Assembly (NCBI GenBank): GCA_023333565.1
Contig: JAJKFH010003022.1
Coordinates: 1 to 64,000, forward strand
Source: Puffinus mauretanicus
Taxonomy: Eukaryota > Chordata > Aves > Procellariiformes > Procellariidae
Direction: 5' to 3'
DNA length: 64,000 bases
The position numbers and the translations under genes were made by a program. Shown one piece after another: positions 34,791-46,700 of the stretch; position 1 is the stretch's first letter, and each line of letters opens with the position of its first letter. The notes below the pieces were generated by a model. It did not search any database, was not told the DNA's origin, and saw only the letters and a program-made list of their open reading frames with translations.

Positions 34791-36264
34791 TCGAGTGCAC
34801 TCCAATGTCCTGAATAAAAAATATTCATTTATCATGCAAGGAATAAGGTTTAGGAAATGGCAGTCCGAATGCCACATGCAAAAAAAAAAATCAGAAGAAA
34901 AAGCATGACCTTACATTGGCACGTGTTTAACTACAGTTTCATTTACATGAGCAGAAGCACACCAGTTCCCCCAAGCTTCTGAGATTATTAGTAGTAGGAA
35001 AACACAGTCCTGTGGATTTTCAATAGCTGCTTGCATTAACGAAAACCCGAGGCACAGGATGATACCAATGACCGCATTGCCTAACCAAACCTAAAGTAAA
35101 TACACTGCAGTCTAACTAGAACTGGGGCAAAAGCTGTAGGGAACAGAAGGACTTTGTACTGCACAAAATTTATGCTGGCTCTGGACTAAGTGATGGGAAA
35201 TACTTTGAAAAAATACTGCAGACAGCAGCTGGACACTAGTCTGGGGGTGTCCAGTGGTGTGGGACTTCCACACATGAAGTCAGTAACGATCAGAAGGTGG
35301 GACACACGCTTCATCTCTCCCATGTTCAACCCTGCCACAGCCAATAGGACATCACAGGAGACAGAAGGAACCTAAGGGACCTTCCAAGGACCTCTGGGAA
35401 AAGGAAGGTTATGAAACTTTTGGAGCAACTACATTATGAAGAACAAATAGCCCTGACCACAGACTTGTACATAAATTGCCAACTGCAGCTGCGCTCGAGA
35501 CAGCAGTCAGTGTTAAACAATGCCTCTTATAATGTCAATGTAGAAAAGCCCACATATACCTGAAGGATGCTTTTTATCCTTATACCACTACGTCCTTTGG
35601 ACTTTGTTTTAGCCATGGCCACTTTCTTAGAACAGGAACTAACTGCCAGCTGAATTGGTGCTTCCCCTCCTCCTCCTCCAAACACTTCATAACCACAAAC
35701 CTCAGCTGGGCTTACTTGTTTCCTGTGTTTACCCAACAGATCATGGCAAAAAGGGACAAGAGGAAGGAGTTTATAATAAGAAAATAATCAATACTGACAT
35801 GCCATCACTGTCTGCAAGGCAATCATTAGCGGCTCAGGAGAGACCTCAGGGGCTTCTGTTTGCTCAGTGTGTGATTGCCTCCTGCAGAGAGCTAAGCTGC
35901 TATGAAAGGCTTCAGCAGGTGCCTTTCCTCCTCCACTCCTCCTCCAGCCCAGGGAATTCAGTGTAAGTCAGGCAGCTAAATTACACCTCTGGGTTATCAT
36001 CAGCAGTATTAATTACTGTGTTCTCCCTAATTATTCTCTCTTAACACACTCTGTTGGTTTGCAGGAACTATGCAAGGTTGGCAAACAGTGGCATTTAAAG
36101 ATGACTGGGCCAGAGGCTCAATTGACATAAAGCAGCACAGCAGGTTTATAGAAAGGTCAGTTTATGCTAGTGGTGGAGTTTAGCCACTGTTTTATGAGGG
36201 TGTGAGCTGAATTGCAGCTAGGCTGACATGCCCTGGCCAGCTGGCATGAATGGAGACAGACAGT
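34791..36264. other. Non-coding sequence, no gene seen
   Basis: Unique sequence. At about 35950-36060 the text CAGTATTAATTACTGTGTTC and CCTAATTATTCTCTCTTAAC is rich in TAATTA cores and may be a short regulatory element. Frames up to 103 codons are unrecognised. Confidence 0.45.
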
Positions 36265-36365
36265 CTTGGGTCAGTTGTTCACTGGTCTACATTGTGACCT
36301 CGTGCAAAGTGCTATTCCCTACCACAGTTCTAATATGACTTTCTGACCTACATTAAAATAAACAA
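36265..36365 (-). repeat. MIR-like relic, reverse orientation
   Basis: GTTCACTGGTCTACATTGTG, then ACCTCGTGCAAAGTGCTATT, then CCCTACCACAGTTCTAATAT follows the reverse MIR order (ccactgacttactgtgtg, accttgggcaagtcactt, ctctgtgcctcagttt). Confidence 0.5.
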
Positions 36366-39300
36366 CACAATATCATCATCCAGAGTCAGAACATTCCTTT
36401 TGTCTCCTGTTCCATCCTGCATGAACTGCAAGTAGACTTGGGAAACCCAGGGAGACTCTGATACGTTTCGGTTGTCTATCCTGTTCTTGAAATAACCAGA
36501 CCTCAGTGGACTCACCCTCAGATCACCAACATATGGAAAGTCACATTTACAACATAAGACAACTCAGTTGTGCACTTCCCTACCTTTATTGTTCAAATCT
36601 CTCACTCTCCCCGGGCTGGCTGCCCCCTTCCTGGATGCAACTTATGTCTGGAGTATGCAACTCAACTCACCAGATTCAACCCATCTCAAATGTGGTTGAC
36701 AAGGATTACTGCTCGGTGGCCTGCCAGCCTGCCGTTGGAGCCTTGACAGATTTGCTGCCTCGGGAGATGACAAACCTACCCCATCGAAATGCACACATGC
36801 CCCCAATCATATAGATCTGTTCCTGAAAGAGCACTAACATTCAGATAAAGTGTATTAAAAAGAAAAAGAAAATTCTACAGTCTGGAGTGCACCTTCTTGG
36901 ACTGTGATCCTTCAGCATGATCCTTTAAATGCACATGTGTTCATAACCTCAAACGAGGACCACTAGCTGTGGAACATTTTCTTCCATGTCCCTCAAAACG
37001 TGTTTCTGTTTTGTTCTCACTTGATGCCTATGAAAATCAAGTCTAACTGGTCTTCTGTCCTGCAGAAGACATGACATAAAATACAACAGTATTTGCAGAG
37101 ATGGACTCTGAAAACGTCACCCGACTTTCTACCCAGAGCCCCCTAAAGCTCTATTAGTCTCCTCTTGCCAGCTGTGGGATATGAAGCAATTTTTGCAAAT
37201 ATCACCAGACTCCTGCGCTCATCTGCCTCCAGAGTTCAGAGTTTAAATGAAGCACTCAGAAAATATAGATCCAAGCAGGCAAGATACATTTGCCAGCGTA
37301 TAGAAAGAAGCAATAGAAATCCCATTTTAACAAATTGTTCTCTAGCTCAGAGAGTGAAATCCAGTCTGGTGAAGGTCAATTCTAGCTCTGTGTATATCGT
37401 TTAAGTCCTTCTTAGGCCTGTAGCTGTCACCGAGGCCACGTGCTTTTGGAAATGTTTATCCTGATAGAAGATCCCTGTGTTTTTCAAGAACAAATAGTAG
37501 CTGCTGCATTTTTAACACATTCCCTGCAACACAACCATAATCAGGGCAAGCTGAGTGACACCCTGCTGTAGGCACTCACAGAGTGGGCACCAAATAAGGT
37601 AAATCTGCCCATTTCTCATCTAATTCCTGCTCCTGCAGGAATCCAAGGATGTCTGCAGATCCACAGCACTGGAGAAGGAGGGGCAGAGACGTGAGGTGGG
37701 GGGACAAACCCACAGGGGGATGAGACAGTGCCTCAAACATCAAATTCCCTCAGCCTTCCCCTGCATATCTGACCGTTTACTTCTGTTACAATCTTCAGAA
37801 TAAGCTGGTGACACCAGAGCTAGAATCATGCTCCTTTCTGGAGGATATCAAGGGCTTTTCCTTCATTTTGATTACATGAATATAGCTCCAACCATGTTGC
37901 GGCTGGAGGTACCCAGCAGAAAACTGAGAGCAGCCACGTCCATGAGGAAGAGTAAAGGCACAATTAGGGTAGGTGTATTACAATGCTGAAGAAGCCGTCT
38001 CTACATTAATTCATTAATGACAAAAAGAATTCTGCCCAAGAATGCAGCAAAAAAAGAAACTGGGACGTATAGAAAAACCCTGTCTCTCAACCAGCAAATC
38101 TCCATCCTTATGAACCCCTTCCATGGCTATGAGCTACCTCTCAGAAAGTAGCACAGTCTTGTTTCACCTGCAGTTTTGCATCACGAAGGTGACCTTCTCC
38201 CTGATGCTGCAAAATATTCGGGGTGTAAAATGTGATACATAGGTTGGGGTCTGACTCCTACCTGCACTGGGCCATTTTAGGTAGTTCCACAGCCCATTTC
38301 AAACGTAATCTTTCCAGCAAGCTTTGGATCAAGCCCGGTGTAAATTAGAGCTCCCAAGGCCTCCTTAGTTTGGCTTTTTGTCTGGAGGAGAATGTGCAGG
38401 ACCGTGTTTGTGCTGATGAATAGCTTGGCATTATAGTAACAAGGTGCAGGAGATCCAAAACCCTGCTGCTGTTAATATACATGAGTCACCACTGCTGCGT
38501 GTGCCAAACATGTTTCCAAACGAAGCTGCAGTTTGCCCTTGGTTGTTTAGCTGGGCAAAAGCAAGTTTGCAGAACTTTTTTTTTTCAGTGATTCAAGATA
38601 CCGACATAGCAGAAATCTCTGTCTCGACCTGCTTACTGGCAAACATCAAACAAAGACGACTGTTGTGTGTTTGCGTTTTATTAATAGTTTACAACTTGAA
38701 TTCTTCTTCTCTTTTATTCCTGCTGATCTTACAGAAAACTATAAAAATATATATAGAGATGTCTGCCAAATAGATTTCTTGGAGTAAAGCAGAAAACTGT
38801 GAATAATGGGTTCTGAAATATGGATAATTAGCAGATTAAATAACCCCAAGGACTGGGGAATTTTTTCCATCATCTGCAGATATTCACCATTCCTATTTTT
38901 CTAAATAAATTATGTGTACCCTCCAGGTACATTTTTTCTCCTAGTTCATATAATAAAAATAGAGGTGTCTACTGTGGGGGTAGGGGAGGTTATTTATTTA
39001 TATTAATTTAGTTTAATGCTTCTGACAGTGAGAAAATGACAGCTCTGGCTGCAGTTAGGAGTCAGATGGGCAGTTGCTGTATAAACTTCCTGACTGTAGC
39101 ACCCCTGCCCTGACCTTTCCACTCCTCCAAAAGGCTGTTGTCCAATTTAGTTCAGTAATCGCAAGCTAAAGAAGCTTGCCCATGTCAGCAGGATGGTCAG
39201 TGGGTAGCAGGCACGCAGCAAATATTGTGGACCCATTTCTCTCTGCGTGCAAATGGCTGCAACTCTCCCTTAGGGTTCCAAGTCATATTCCAGCTTTTTT

Positions 39301-40499
39301 TCCTAAATACTGCCTTACTTCTCATTTACTTGTTCCGCTTCTCAGTATATCCATAAATAAAGAATATGCAAACCTCCAGTGACACAAAATCAAAGCAATC
39401 TGCTTCTCATCTGAAGCAGGACAAGGTTAGGACACAAGAAAGGGTCCTTTCCTCCCCCCAGACAGCAGTTTGTCTGCCACTGGAGTCACTCATCACCAGC
39501 CCACAGCTGATATACGCTCTGAAAAGTGTGTGCAGCTTTGCCCATACATTTTGGGAAATAAACAAATAGGTAAAAGAATGGCTGCCCCACAGAGGTGTTC
39601 AGCTGCTGATCTGTGGAAGCAGCAGAGGAACTGATCCTTAGAAAATGGATAGGACTTGGTTGCAATCTAGGAGTTCACAAGAGCAGGTTTTTCATAGCAA
39701 TTCTTTTATCAAAAAGTAGAGGGCCAAAGCTCTATATTCTACTAACATCGCAAGAAAAATGATGCCACAGTTACTTCTTATAAATAAACCTGATAAAGGT
39801 TTCAAAGCTTGAGCGCTCCATATCTTCTTTTCTTCTAATGAAACATTGTCATCTTAGAGGCAAAATAAAAGTCTTCCCTTAGAGACAGTAATTTAATAGC
39901 AGGGACATTAATTAATTTCATCTCCACATCAATGCTCTGTTTTATTTAAACTCCCATCCTACAGCCACTGGGGTGCTTGAGCATCTGCAAAGCCTGCAAG
40001 AGCTCTGGACTGCAGCCAAAGGGAGGTTTGGTGTAGGTGGCAGATGGCAGGCTAATGTAGACATGACGGAACCAGCTCTAAGCTAGTTTGCTTGGGTAGC
40101 AGTAGTGGTTTACCAAGAGTAACATGGTGCTTAGCCCAGGAAAAGCTGGATAAATTACAACCATTCATACTTAGCTCAGGCAATAGGATGATGATGGGCC
40201 TTTGCTAGCAATAATGAGATTACAGCTATTACAGGTAGGCTTTAGGTACTCAGGTGCCCTAAAACCACCTATTCATCATCTTTGTTGATGAAAATTTGCA
40301 ATGGTGATTCACTAGGGACCCAGAATGATGGTTATATGTGTGAATGATGGTAGTTTCCCTCCTTAGAAATCTTCTCACTGGACTAGAATGGTAAACTCAA
40401 TAAATGCACCCAACGTGCATGGCATACCCAAATCCAATGCCTAGAACTACAAAAGCAAGGTTTGACATGACCCAGAGACCTTGTTAAATCCTTAGCTGC
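36366..40499. other. Non-coding sequence, no gene seen
   Basis: About 4.1 kb of unique AT-rich sequence. The 79-codon frame at 37165-37404 (+) has a basic, helix-like translation but no recognised family. Blocks around 39890-39960 (ATTAATTAATTTCATCTCC) and 38000-38030 are rich in TAAT cores. No interspersed repeat was recognised. Confidence 0.5.
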
Positions 40500-40860
40500 A
40501 GCCTGCTGAGGCCTGAAAAATAAAATTCAATGTCAAGGAAAGATGTCATGAAGCGCTGTCAGGAAGATGTCTCTATCAGTAGCCCCATTGAAAATCAAAT
40601 TGATCTTTCATTACCCCATGCAATTAACCTATGTAAATATGTGCTAATGACCACTTCACTGGTAATTAATTTCATTCGCTCAGCAAGCCACATAAAGACA
40701 CAAGCAAGCACTGTTCAAAAAAGCATGTCTTTGGTCACGAGGCCCCTCTAGCCTGGAAGGAAAATGCAGGAAGCCAGTGGCAGAGTAACGCCATTGATCG
40801 GACAGCATCCTACGCTTCTCTCTGCAAGCGGTTTCTGAAAGGTAAATTCAGCAACTTGCT
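40500..40860. promoter_or_regulatory. Candidate conserved non-coding element
   Basis: The block contains AAATTCAATGTCAAGGAAAG, CATGAAGCGCTGTCAGGAAG, TTGAAAATCAAATTGATCTT, CATGCAATTAACCTATG, ACTGGTAATTAATTTCATTC and GTAACGCCATTGATCGGAC. Features are a CTGTCA (MEIS/PBX-like) site, AATTGATC, two TAATTA-type cores, ATGCAATTA and a set of retained CpGs in otherwise AT-rich DNA. This mixture is typical of developmental enhancers, but the conservation claim is inference. Confidence 0.4.
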
Positions 40861-43382
40861 GATGCTACAACACTGAAAAAAATTCTCCTGGTCATTCCAG
40901 CCACTGCTGTTGCTGTTAACCATCTTCTTATTGCTCCGATCTCTTAATCTTCACAGTGGTGAAGCAGGGGCTGGTTGGTTGCCTGCCTGTGCACTGTGAT
41001 GTTGAAACAAGGACAGGCAAGTTCTTCTGCTGACAAGTCTGTTCCCCTCCCTAGTCCTTGCCAAGTAGGCATGAGCAGCTGTATGTGAGGAAGGGGGCAG
41101 CAGCAACAGTGCCTATGAGGCATCCCAGAGAGTTCCCAGAAATAGGAAGCCATACTGGTTTGCCTTGACTTCACTCCTATCATGTTGTTGATGCCTTACT
41201 GTTCCTGCTCCCACAGAGGATAGGGACTGTGTATCTTAAGGTCCAGACATCTCAGGACACAAACTGACCTGCTCTGAGTCTTTTAAAAAGGTGGATCTAG
41301 TGCCTTAGCTCCTGTCCCAAGAGACTCAGACTCCTCATATATTTTTTAGAGTAGAACTGTTTCTATCTCCAAGGTCTTGAGCAAGAACATAATGCAGGAA
41401 ATAAATCATCCTCCTTCTTTTTCAGTTCTAACAGTTCAGCTGTCCAATGTGGCCAGACTGTTTTCACCTCATTTGAATCCTGTGTGTTTGAAAACATAAG
41501 TGCCAACCACTAAGTGGCAGAGACCCACCCCCTCTTCTCTTCTGCATCATCTCCCAAGGCCTTTCCAACAATGCAGCCAAAACCAAAGAAGCTTTATCTG
41601 ACTACAGTTTTCCCCTTCTGAGACTGTCCTACAGTTGCTTAGAAAGCACCACATCAAACTTGCCCTCTCTAAAAGCAATTATACCCAGCCCAGTCACTAC
41701 ATAGACAACAGCAGGGCCATGAGGACATGAATCAGACAAGAAGCAGCACCTTTCTCTCCATCCTACTTCACAGTAGAGCAAGAAGATGCAGTGATATCTT
41801 CTCACCTAGTGAGACAAACACCAATCACTGAGCTGTCAAAGGGGAATCAGAGATTTTGATGCAATCACTCAAGGTCTGGTGGGTACCTTGCAAAACCCAC
41901 AGCCCATCTGAACTTCATATGCACAGAGATCTGCCTGAGTTTCTGATTCTTGGACTTGTTTTCCTTCTAGGACAGGCAAATGGTAAACCAACAAGAAGAA
42001 AGTTAAGTTTTGCATTCTTTCTCCAGAAGAGGAAAGGGACTGGATTCAGCAGAGGTCTGCTGAAGCTTAATTTCTTAAAGAAATCGTATTTATGTGATAA
42101 AGCTTCTCATGTGTAGACATGCACACCTTTTTCTTTCTTGTCCACAATAGCTTAAGCACAATAGCTAGTTCAAAGCCAGTTTTACTGAACAAAAAGAGTC
42201 TCCAAAATACTACACATTTCACAAAAATGACTAGGCTAAAGAGAGATCCTGAGAGAAAGTTAACACACCCACCCTTTATTTTATATTTATAGAAAGCCCA
42301 ACCACTGAAAAAGCTTTCACCAGTGCTCATCATCAAGAATAAGGCACCATCCATCTGAAACCCCAGTGTTGTTGGTCCCACTGCTCATTGCACTGTTAGA
42401 CTTTGAACTAACTATTCTATTTTGAACTATTTTTACCGTGCAGCCATCTACCCAGGAACAATCCCAGTTCAGAGACAGAGGCAGAGCTTTGTATCAGAGG
42501 GGCTATGCCAAGGCTTTCCTGTAACTTTTGCCAACCTACTCTAAGGGCACAGCCCCAAGCAGAAGGAGGATCAGGGTTGGGCAGTCTTAAGCCTGCTGTC
42601 ACTTCACCTTTCTTTTATCTGCTACTGGCCTGGACTCTGTGAAAGGGACTGGACTCTTAAGTGTTATTCTGACCTCATGGAAAACCATATTTCAAAATTG
42701 TCTGTGGCATCAGAACTGGATCTCTCCCCAGCTCTCCATGACATCCAAGCATTGGTTGCCAAGCTCCAGGATTCCCATCGGCAGGGATACAGCTCTGCCT
42801 GATGAGCAGGGTTGCAGAAGGGATTTTCTTCCTTAATTATTCAGGTACCAACACAGTTTGGGAAATACAAGCCTCAGAGGGGAATGGTTGGGAAGGGAAA
42901 GCTGGGAACACATGACAGCAGGGAAGTATCCTCAAAAAAAGTGGCAAAAAGTATGAAAAATCAGGAGCTGCATTAAGACTCCAGTTGCCAAATAATAGCA
43001 CCAATACGTTAAAACCCATCAGGATAACAACCAAAAGTTCACTGACCAGAGCAGGGCTTGACCTTTGACTTCCCTTCCCTTCTTGGTGGTTTCCCCTGGG
43101 GAAGCCTCTGAGGAATCATTGCCAGCTGTGCTGGGAGCACCACACATGGGGCATAAGACAGTCTTAGGTGCCTACTTTGCCATCTATCAGCAAGTGACCC
43201 ACAAACAAGCTCCTTGCCTGCCTCCAGGGCTGCCAGGCTCCATCTCTTGTGTCCAAAAGGGTTGTGTCCAAAGCCACAGTGCCCTAATGAGGCACCCACA
43301 ATACCTGTGAATGAGCCTGACTTTTTATGAGCCCCCATATATTGCCAGTTGCCTTCAAGAGCTCAGAACTCTCTTGATCTTC
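40861..43382. other. Non-coding sequence, no gene seen
   Basis: About 2.5 kb of unique sequence; frames up to 104 codons are unrecognised. No repeat was identified with confidence. Confidence 0.55.
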
Positions 43383-43490
43383 AGTGCCAGATTTGGAGTT
43401 GTCACCTGCCTCTGCCTGTTACTCATCAGTAGAATAGCAATAGTAGCAACCCCTCGACTTCAGGTACTACTATTCTTGTGGTAGATACTC
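43383..43490 (-). repeat. MIR-like relic, reverse orientation
   Basis: TCACCTGCCTCTGCCTGTTA, then CTCATCAGTAGAATAGCAAT, then AGTAGCAACCCC corresponds to the reverse MIR 3' part (cacctctctgtgcctcagttt, ccatctgtaaaatggggat, aataatacctac). Diverged but in correct order. Confidence 0.45.
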
Positions 43491-43924
43491 ACACTTCTGA
43501 CAATGGCTGGGTGCAGACTCAGCAAGACAAATCCCATTCTCAGAGTTCTTTGCCATTAGAAAGTAAACTTAATTAGTCTACTGCATAGGTGCACATGGAG
43601 AACTGAAACACCAACACACATTCTCTGTAGAATCCTCCAGAAGTGCTGCAGCCCACTGTCCCTACAAACACACATCATGGACCACAGTCATGTACCCCAG
43701 CACCATATGCTCTAGTATTTTTATGTTCTGTCAATAATTCTCTCCAGCAGCTCAGCAAGTCTGGCAAAGCCCAAGGCTATAGCCACCAGTTTTTATGAGC
43801 ACAATAAGCAGAGTTTATTTCCACACCACAGACATAAACATTTCCAGGATCCCAGCCACGTACACATGGCACCTGAGACCCCAGCAGCTGTCTCCAGCTC
43901 CACTTGACCCCTTGAAAAAGGAGG
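43491..43924. other. Non-coding sequence, no gene seen
   Basis: Unique sequence with no recognised feature. Confidence 0.5.
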
Positions 43925-44215
43925 CACAGAAAATGCTATCCCAGCAGGCATTAATGCAGGTTAATTAAACCTAAACTGCTCAGCAGGGGCACAGCAAATT
44001 GAGAAGCGGTGCTTCTGCAGGCTGCCCAGTGCACCAATCCCACCATGGCATCATCATTAATGGTTTTCACACAAGCCTCAGGGCTCATTTGCTTGACAAG
44101 AGCAAAGCAGTAATTTTACTGTTGAACGCTTGCAAAAATGATGCCCTGACTGTTATCAAAAGTGACAGGCAAGTTATGTGAGCAGTTAACTGAAGGTTAC
44201 TTTTTAGGGCCAAAC
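43925..44215. promoter_or_regulatory. Candidate conserved non-coding element
   Basis: Contains GGCATTAATGCAGGTTAATT, CATCATCATTAATGGTTTTC, GCAGTAATTTTACTGTTGAA and AAAGTGACAGGCAAG, plus a short hairpin AGAAGC-GGT-GCTTCT at 44002-44016. The density of ATTA cores together with TGACAG suggests a homeodomain/MEIS-bound element. Confidence 0.35.
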
Positions 44216-44250
44216 CTCTGAATACATCAGACGTCAATTAGTTCATGCAT

Positions 44251-44326
44251 GGAAGGAGGAGGGGAAAGAAAACATAAAGAGAAAAAGAAGGAAGGAAGAA
44301 AACAGAAGAGGGGAAAAGAAACAGCA
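44251..44326. repeat. Purine-rich (GAA/GGAA) tract
   Basis: Nearly all A/G on the + strand (GGAAGGAGGAGGGGAAAGAA onward), interrupted by a few C/T. Simple-sequence DNA. Confidence 0.7.
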
Positions 44327-45639
44327 GTAAAGAGATGGACTTAATTGGTTTCCCTGAATTAGTGCTCTCAGGGATAGAAGGGGGAAGACTTTAAACATGG
44401 CAGCTGCCTGCATTCCCCAGGGAGCTCTGGCCGTGCCAGTTGGTTGGCAGCAGCTGCAGTTTAGGCAATGCAGCTGGGGCAGCAGGAAGGAGCTGAGGTT
44501 TCAGCACACGCAGGAGAAGCACCCTTCCATCTGTACCTCCCTCAAGGTTTTGGGGCTTTTGCTTTCCTCTACATTCCTCAAGTGAAAACCTCATGAGAAA
44601 ACTTTCAAGGTCCAACAAATTCATTTACATTATGGACACTTGAAGAGGAACAAAATCATCCACAGAGTGAATGTGCCTGGGTATCCTCTAATTCAAGATT
44701 TTTAGAAAAAAATATAGAATCTTTGAGACTCAGGAAACCGCTTAAATAACAATTTTCAGTTTTGACAAAGTTTCCCCAGTAAAAAAAAATCATTAGTGAA
44801 GCTAAATATCCCATTTGATTCACTCTAAATAAAAAAGATGGGGTTTTCATCTTAAAATGACTTTCCTTTTGAAAATTGTCGTTATACTAGGCTACAAAAG
44901 TGAAAGCTGAAAAAAAGAGAGAGTATAAAGCTGCAAAGTGAAGCCTTTATTTAAAAATAATGAAGTTTTTGTTTGCTTTTATCCAAAAGCAATATGGAAT
45001 CATAACTTTTTTTCTGAAACACAAAAAAGTGGACGGAGTCATCCCCCCACCGAAACCATCCTATCCATCCTGCTTCACCCCATGGCAAATGTGAGGAAAA
45101 GCGAGAAAATTGAACTCACAACCTACAAGCTGACTCATGACCAAGAGCTTGGAGCCTGCCTGGCTCAGGCAGAGAAAGTCACATCCCCATCACCTGCAGG
45201 GGGAGGAACCAGAGAAGTCTTGTCCCTGCCCTCTGTGTGTGCTACCAAAGGGTTTAGCTGCTAATAACTGTTACTGCTCCGGCTGTTAGCTGGATAGACT
45301 GTTGGGCTTCTTTAAGATGGTGTAGCACGAGCCCAGTGGTTCTCTGAATTTTGTAGAGAATGAGATTGATGGGGGAGGGAAATAGGATTCCCCAGGATTG
45401 AGACCTGGAAGAATTAAGCCTGTAGACAACCAACTAAATTCAAAGGTACAACTAGAGGTTTTCTTGCAGTTAATGGTTTTAGAAACAATTTGGGTCACAG
45501 TTTTATAAGTGCTTTCTTTTATGATTAACAGTAGGAGAAAGAAAACCAGACTGCTCACTTCTCTGTCTCCCTCTCAGAGCAGCTGCCAACAGTGCAGGAC
45601 GTTTGGTCTCAGCTAAGCTTACGCAAGTGGGGTGACAGC
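44327..45639. other. Non-coding sequence, no gene seen
   Basis: Unique sequence with no recognised repeat. The 108-codon frame at 44938-45264 (+) shows no domain. Confidence 0.55.
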
Positions 45640-45760
45640 CACTCGCCACTGCCTTGCGGGTACCCCCAGGGACACCAAGGCTGAGCCCCAGCTCCCGCAG
45701 CCCTGCGCCGGGCACAGCCCCCAGCCACGTCCTGCCAGGCTGCACCGCGCTGGGGGGGGC
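45640..45760. other. Very GC-rich patch
   Basis: Hand count for 45641-45760 gives about 76% GC but only eight CpGs, an observed/expected ratio near 0.48, so not an island by the usual rule. It ends in a G8 run. No promoter or exon is recognisable. Confidence 0.5.
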
Positions 45761-46129
45761 ACTGAGACAGCTCACTGGCAGCGAGATTAAACATACCATC
45801 ATTTATTTCCAGATAAGTTTAATTCTGGACCCGTCAACCTTGACAGGACTGTAAATACTTGCAGGGCTGGCCTTAGGATGAGCGAGTCTCTTGGGTTTGG
45901 GATGGGAACATTGCAGTTGGGAGCTTACTTGTCCAAATTCCCACTCTCCTTATTTCTCCTTTTCACCCCACTCCCCACCTTTTCTGATCTTTATCATCCT
46001 AAGAAAGGTCAGCATTTTGCCTTACTGGTTTGCTCCTGGAGCACACCCTGGCTTGGTTGATACAAGCAGACTTGATGCAGGCAGGGACTAAACCTTACAG
46101 AGAGTGCCCGTTGGTTTTCTGATCACATC
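45761..46129. other. Non-coding sequence, no gene seen
   Basis: Unique sequence with no recognised feature. Confidence 0.5.
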
Positions 46130-46700
46130 CCGGACTGGCTGTCAGGCTCCAAAGGCAACAGGATTTATTGCACTGAAACGCAGCAGCAGCAGCCGCCCGT
46201 GAGGAGCCTATGGAGCTTCATGCACAGGAATAAAAATTTCAGGGCCGCTTGGAGATATGAAATATTTCTTAATTACTTTCTGTTCCAGCACAGCTTGAGG
46301 ATTTTGCTGCTGTTGTTGTTCTTAGGGCTTGTTTGGTAGTTTTGGCTTTCTTTTTTTTTTTTTTTAAATGTAACTAGTAGCAAAGCAGCCTTAATGCCAG
46401 CTTCCTTGCTGCGTCTCATAAAGGACTAGCTATGGCTTTGCTCGGGGACTGGCTGCTCGTGGAGGATGCTGGCACAGAGAGGGTGCCAGTCTCTGTCAGC
46501 ATGGGATCATTTACCTCATGCTGAAAGACATTAAAATCCGCCCCCCTGAGACATTTCTCCATAATGGCTTTGTGGAGAGGCACATCATTGTAATGCTTGC
46601 TGAAAAGAAGCCTGGACAAGTCCTTCCATTGATTCCCTTCTAGCCCTGCCAGATCATGCATTTCACTAATGCCGCTGCTGCTCAGTAACATTTGTCCCTT
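46130..46700. promoter_or_regulatory. Candidate conserved non-coding cluster
   Basis: A left block (46130-46320) has CAGGATTTATTGCACTGAAA, a CAGCAGCAGCAGCCGCC run and GAAATATTTCTTAATTACTT. A T15 run at 46351-46365 follows. A right block (46400-46690) has ATCATTTACCTCATGCTGAA, GACATTAAAATCCGCC and CATCATTGTAATGCTTGCTG. The minus strand of the right block is open for 91 codons. Its translation is fairly protein-like, but I recognise no family and see no clear exon boundaries, so a non-coding element is preferred. Confidence 0.3.

Noticed and set aside
35030..35095. Possible MIR fragment (ACCCGAGGCACAGGATGATA)
   Set aside because: Only one block resembles the consensus. The expected AAGGTCACA core is missing.
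45640..45760. 76% GC patch as a CpG island
   Set aside because: Only 120 bp long with a CpG ratio near 0.48.
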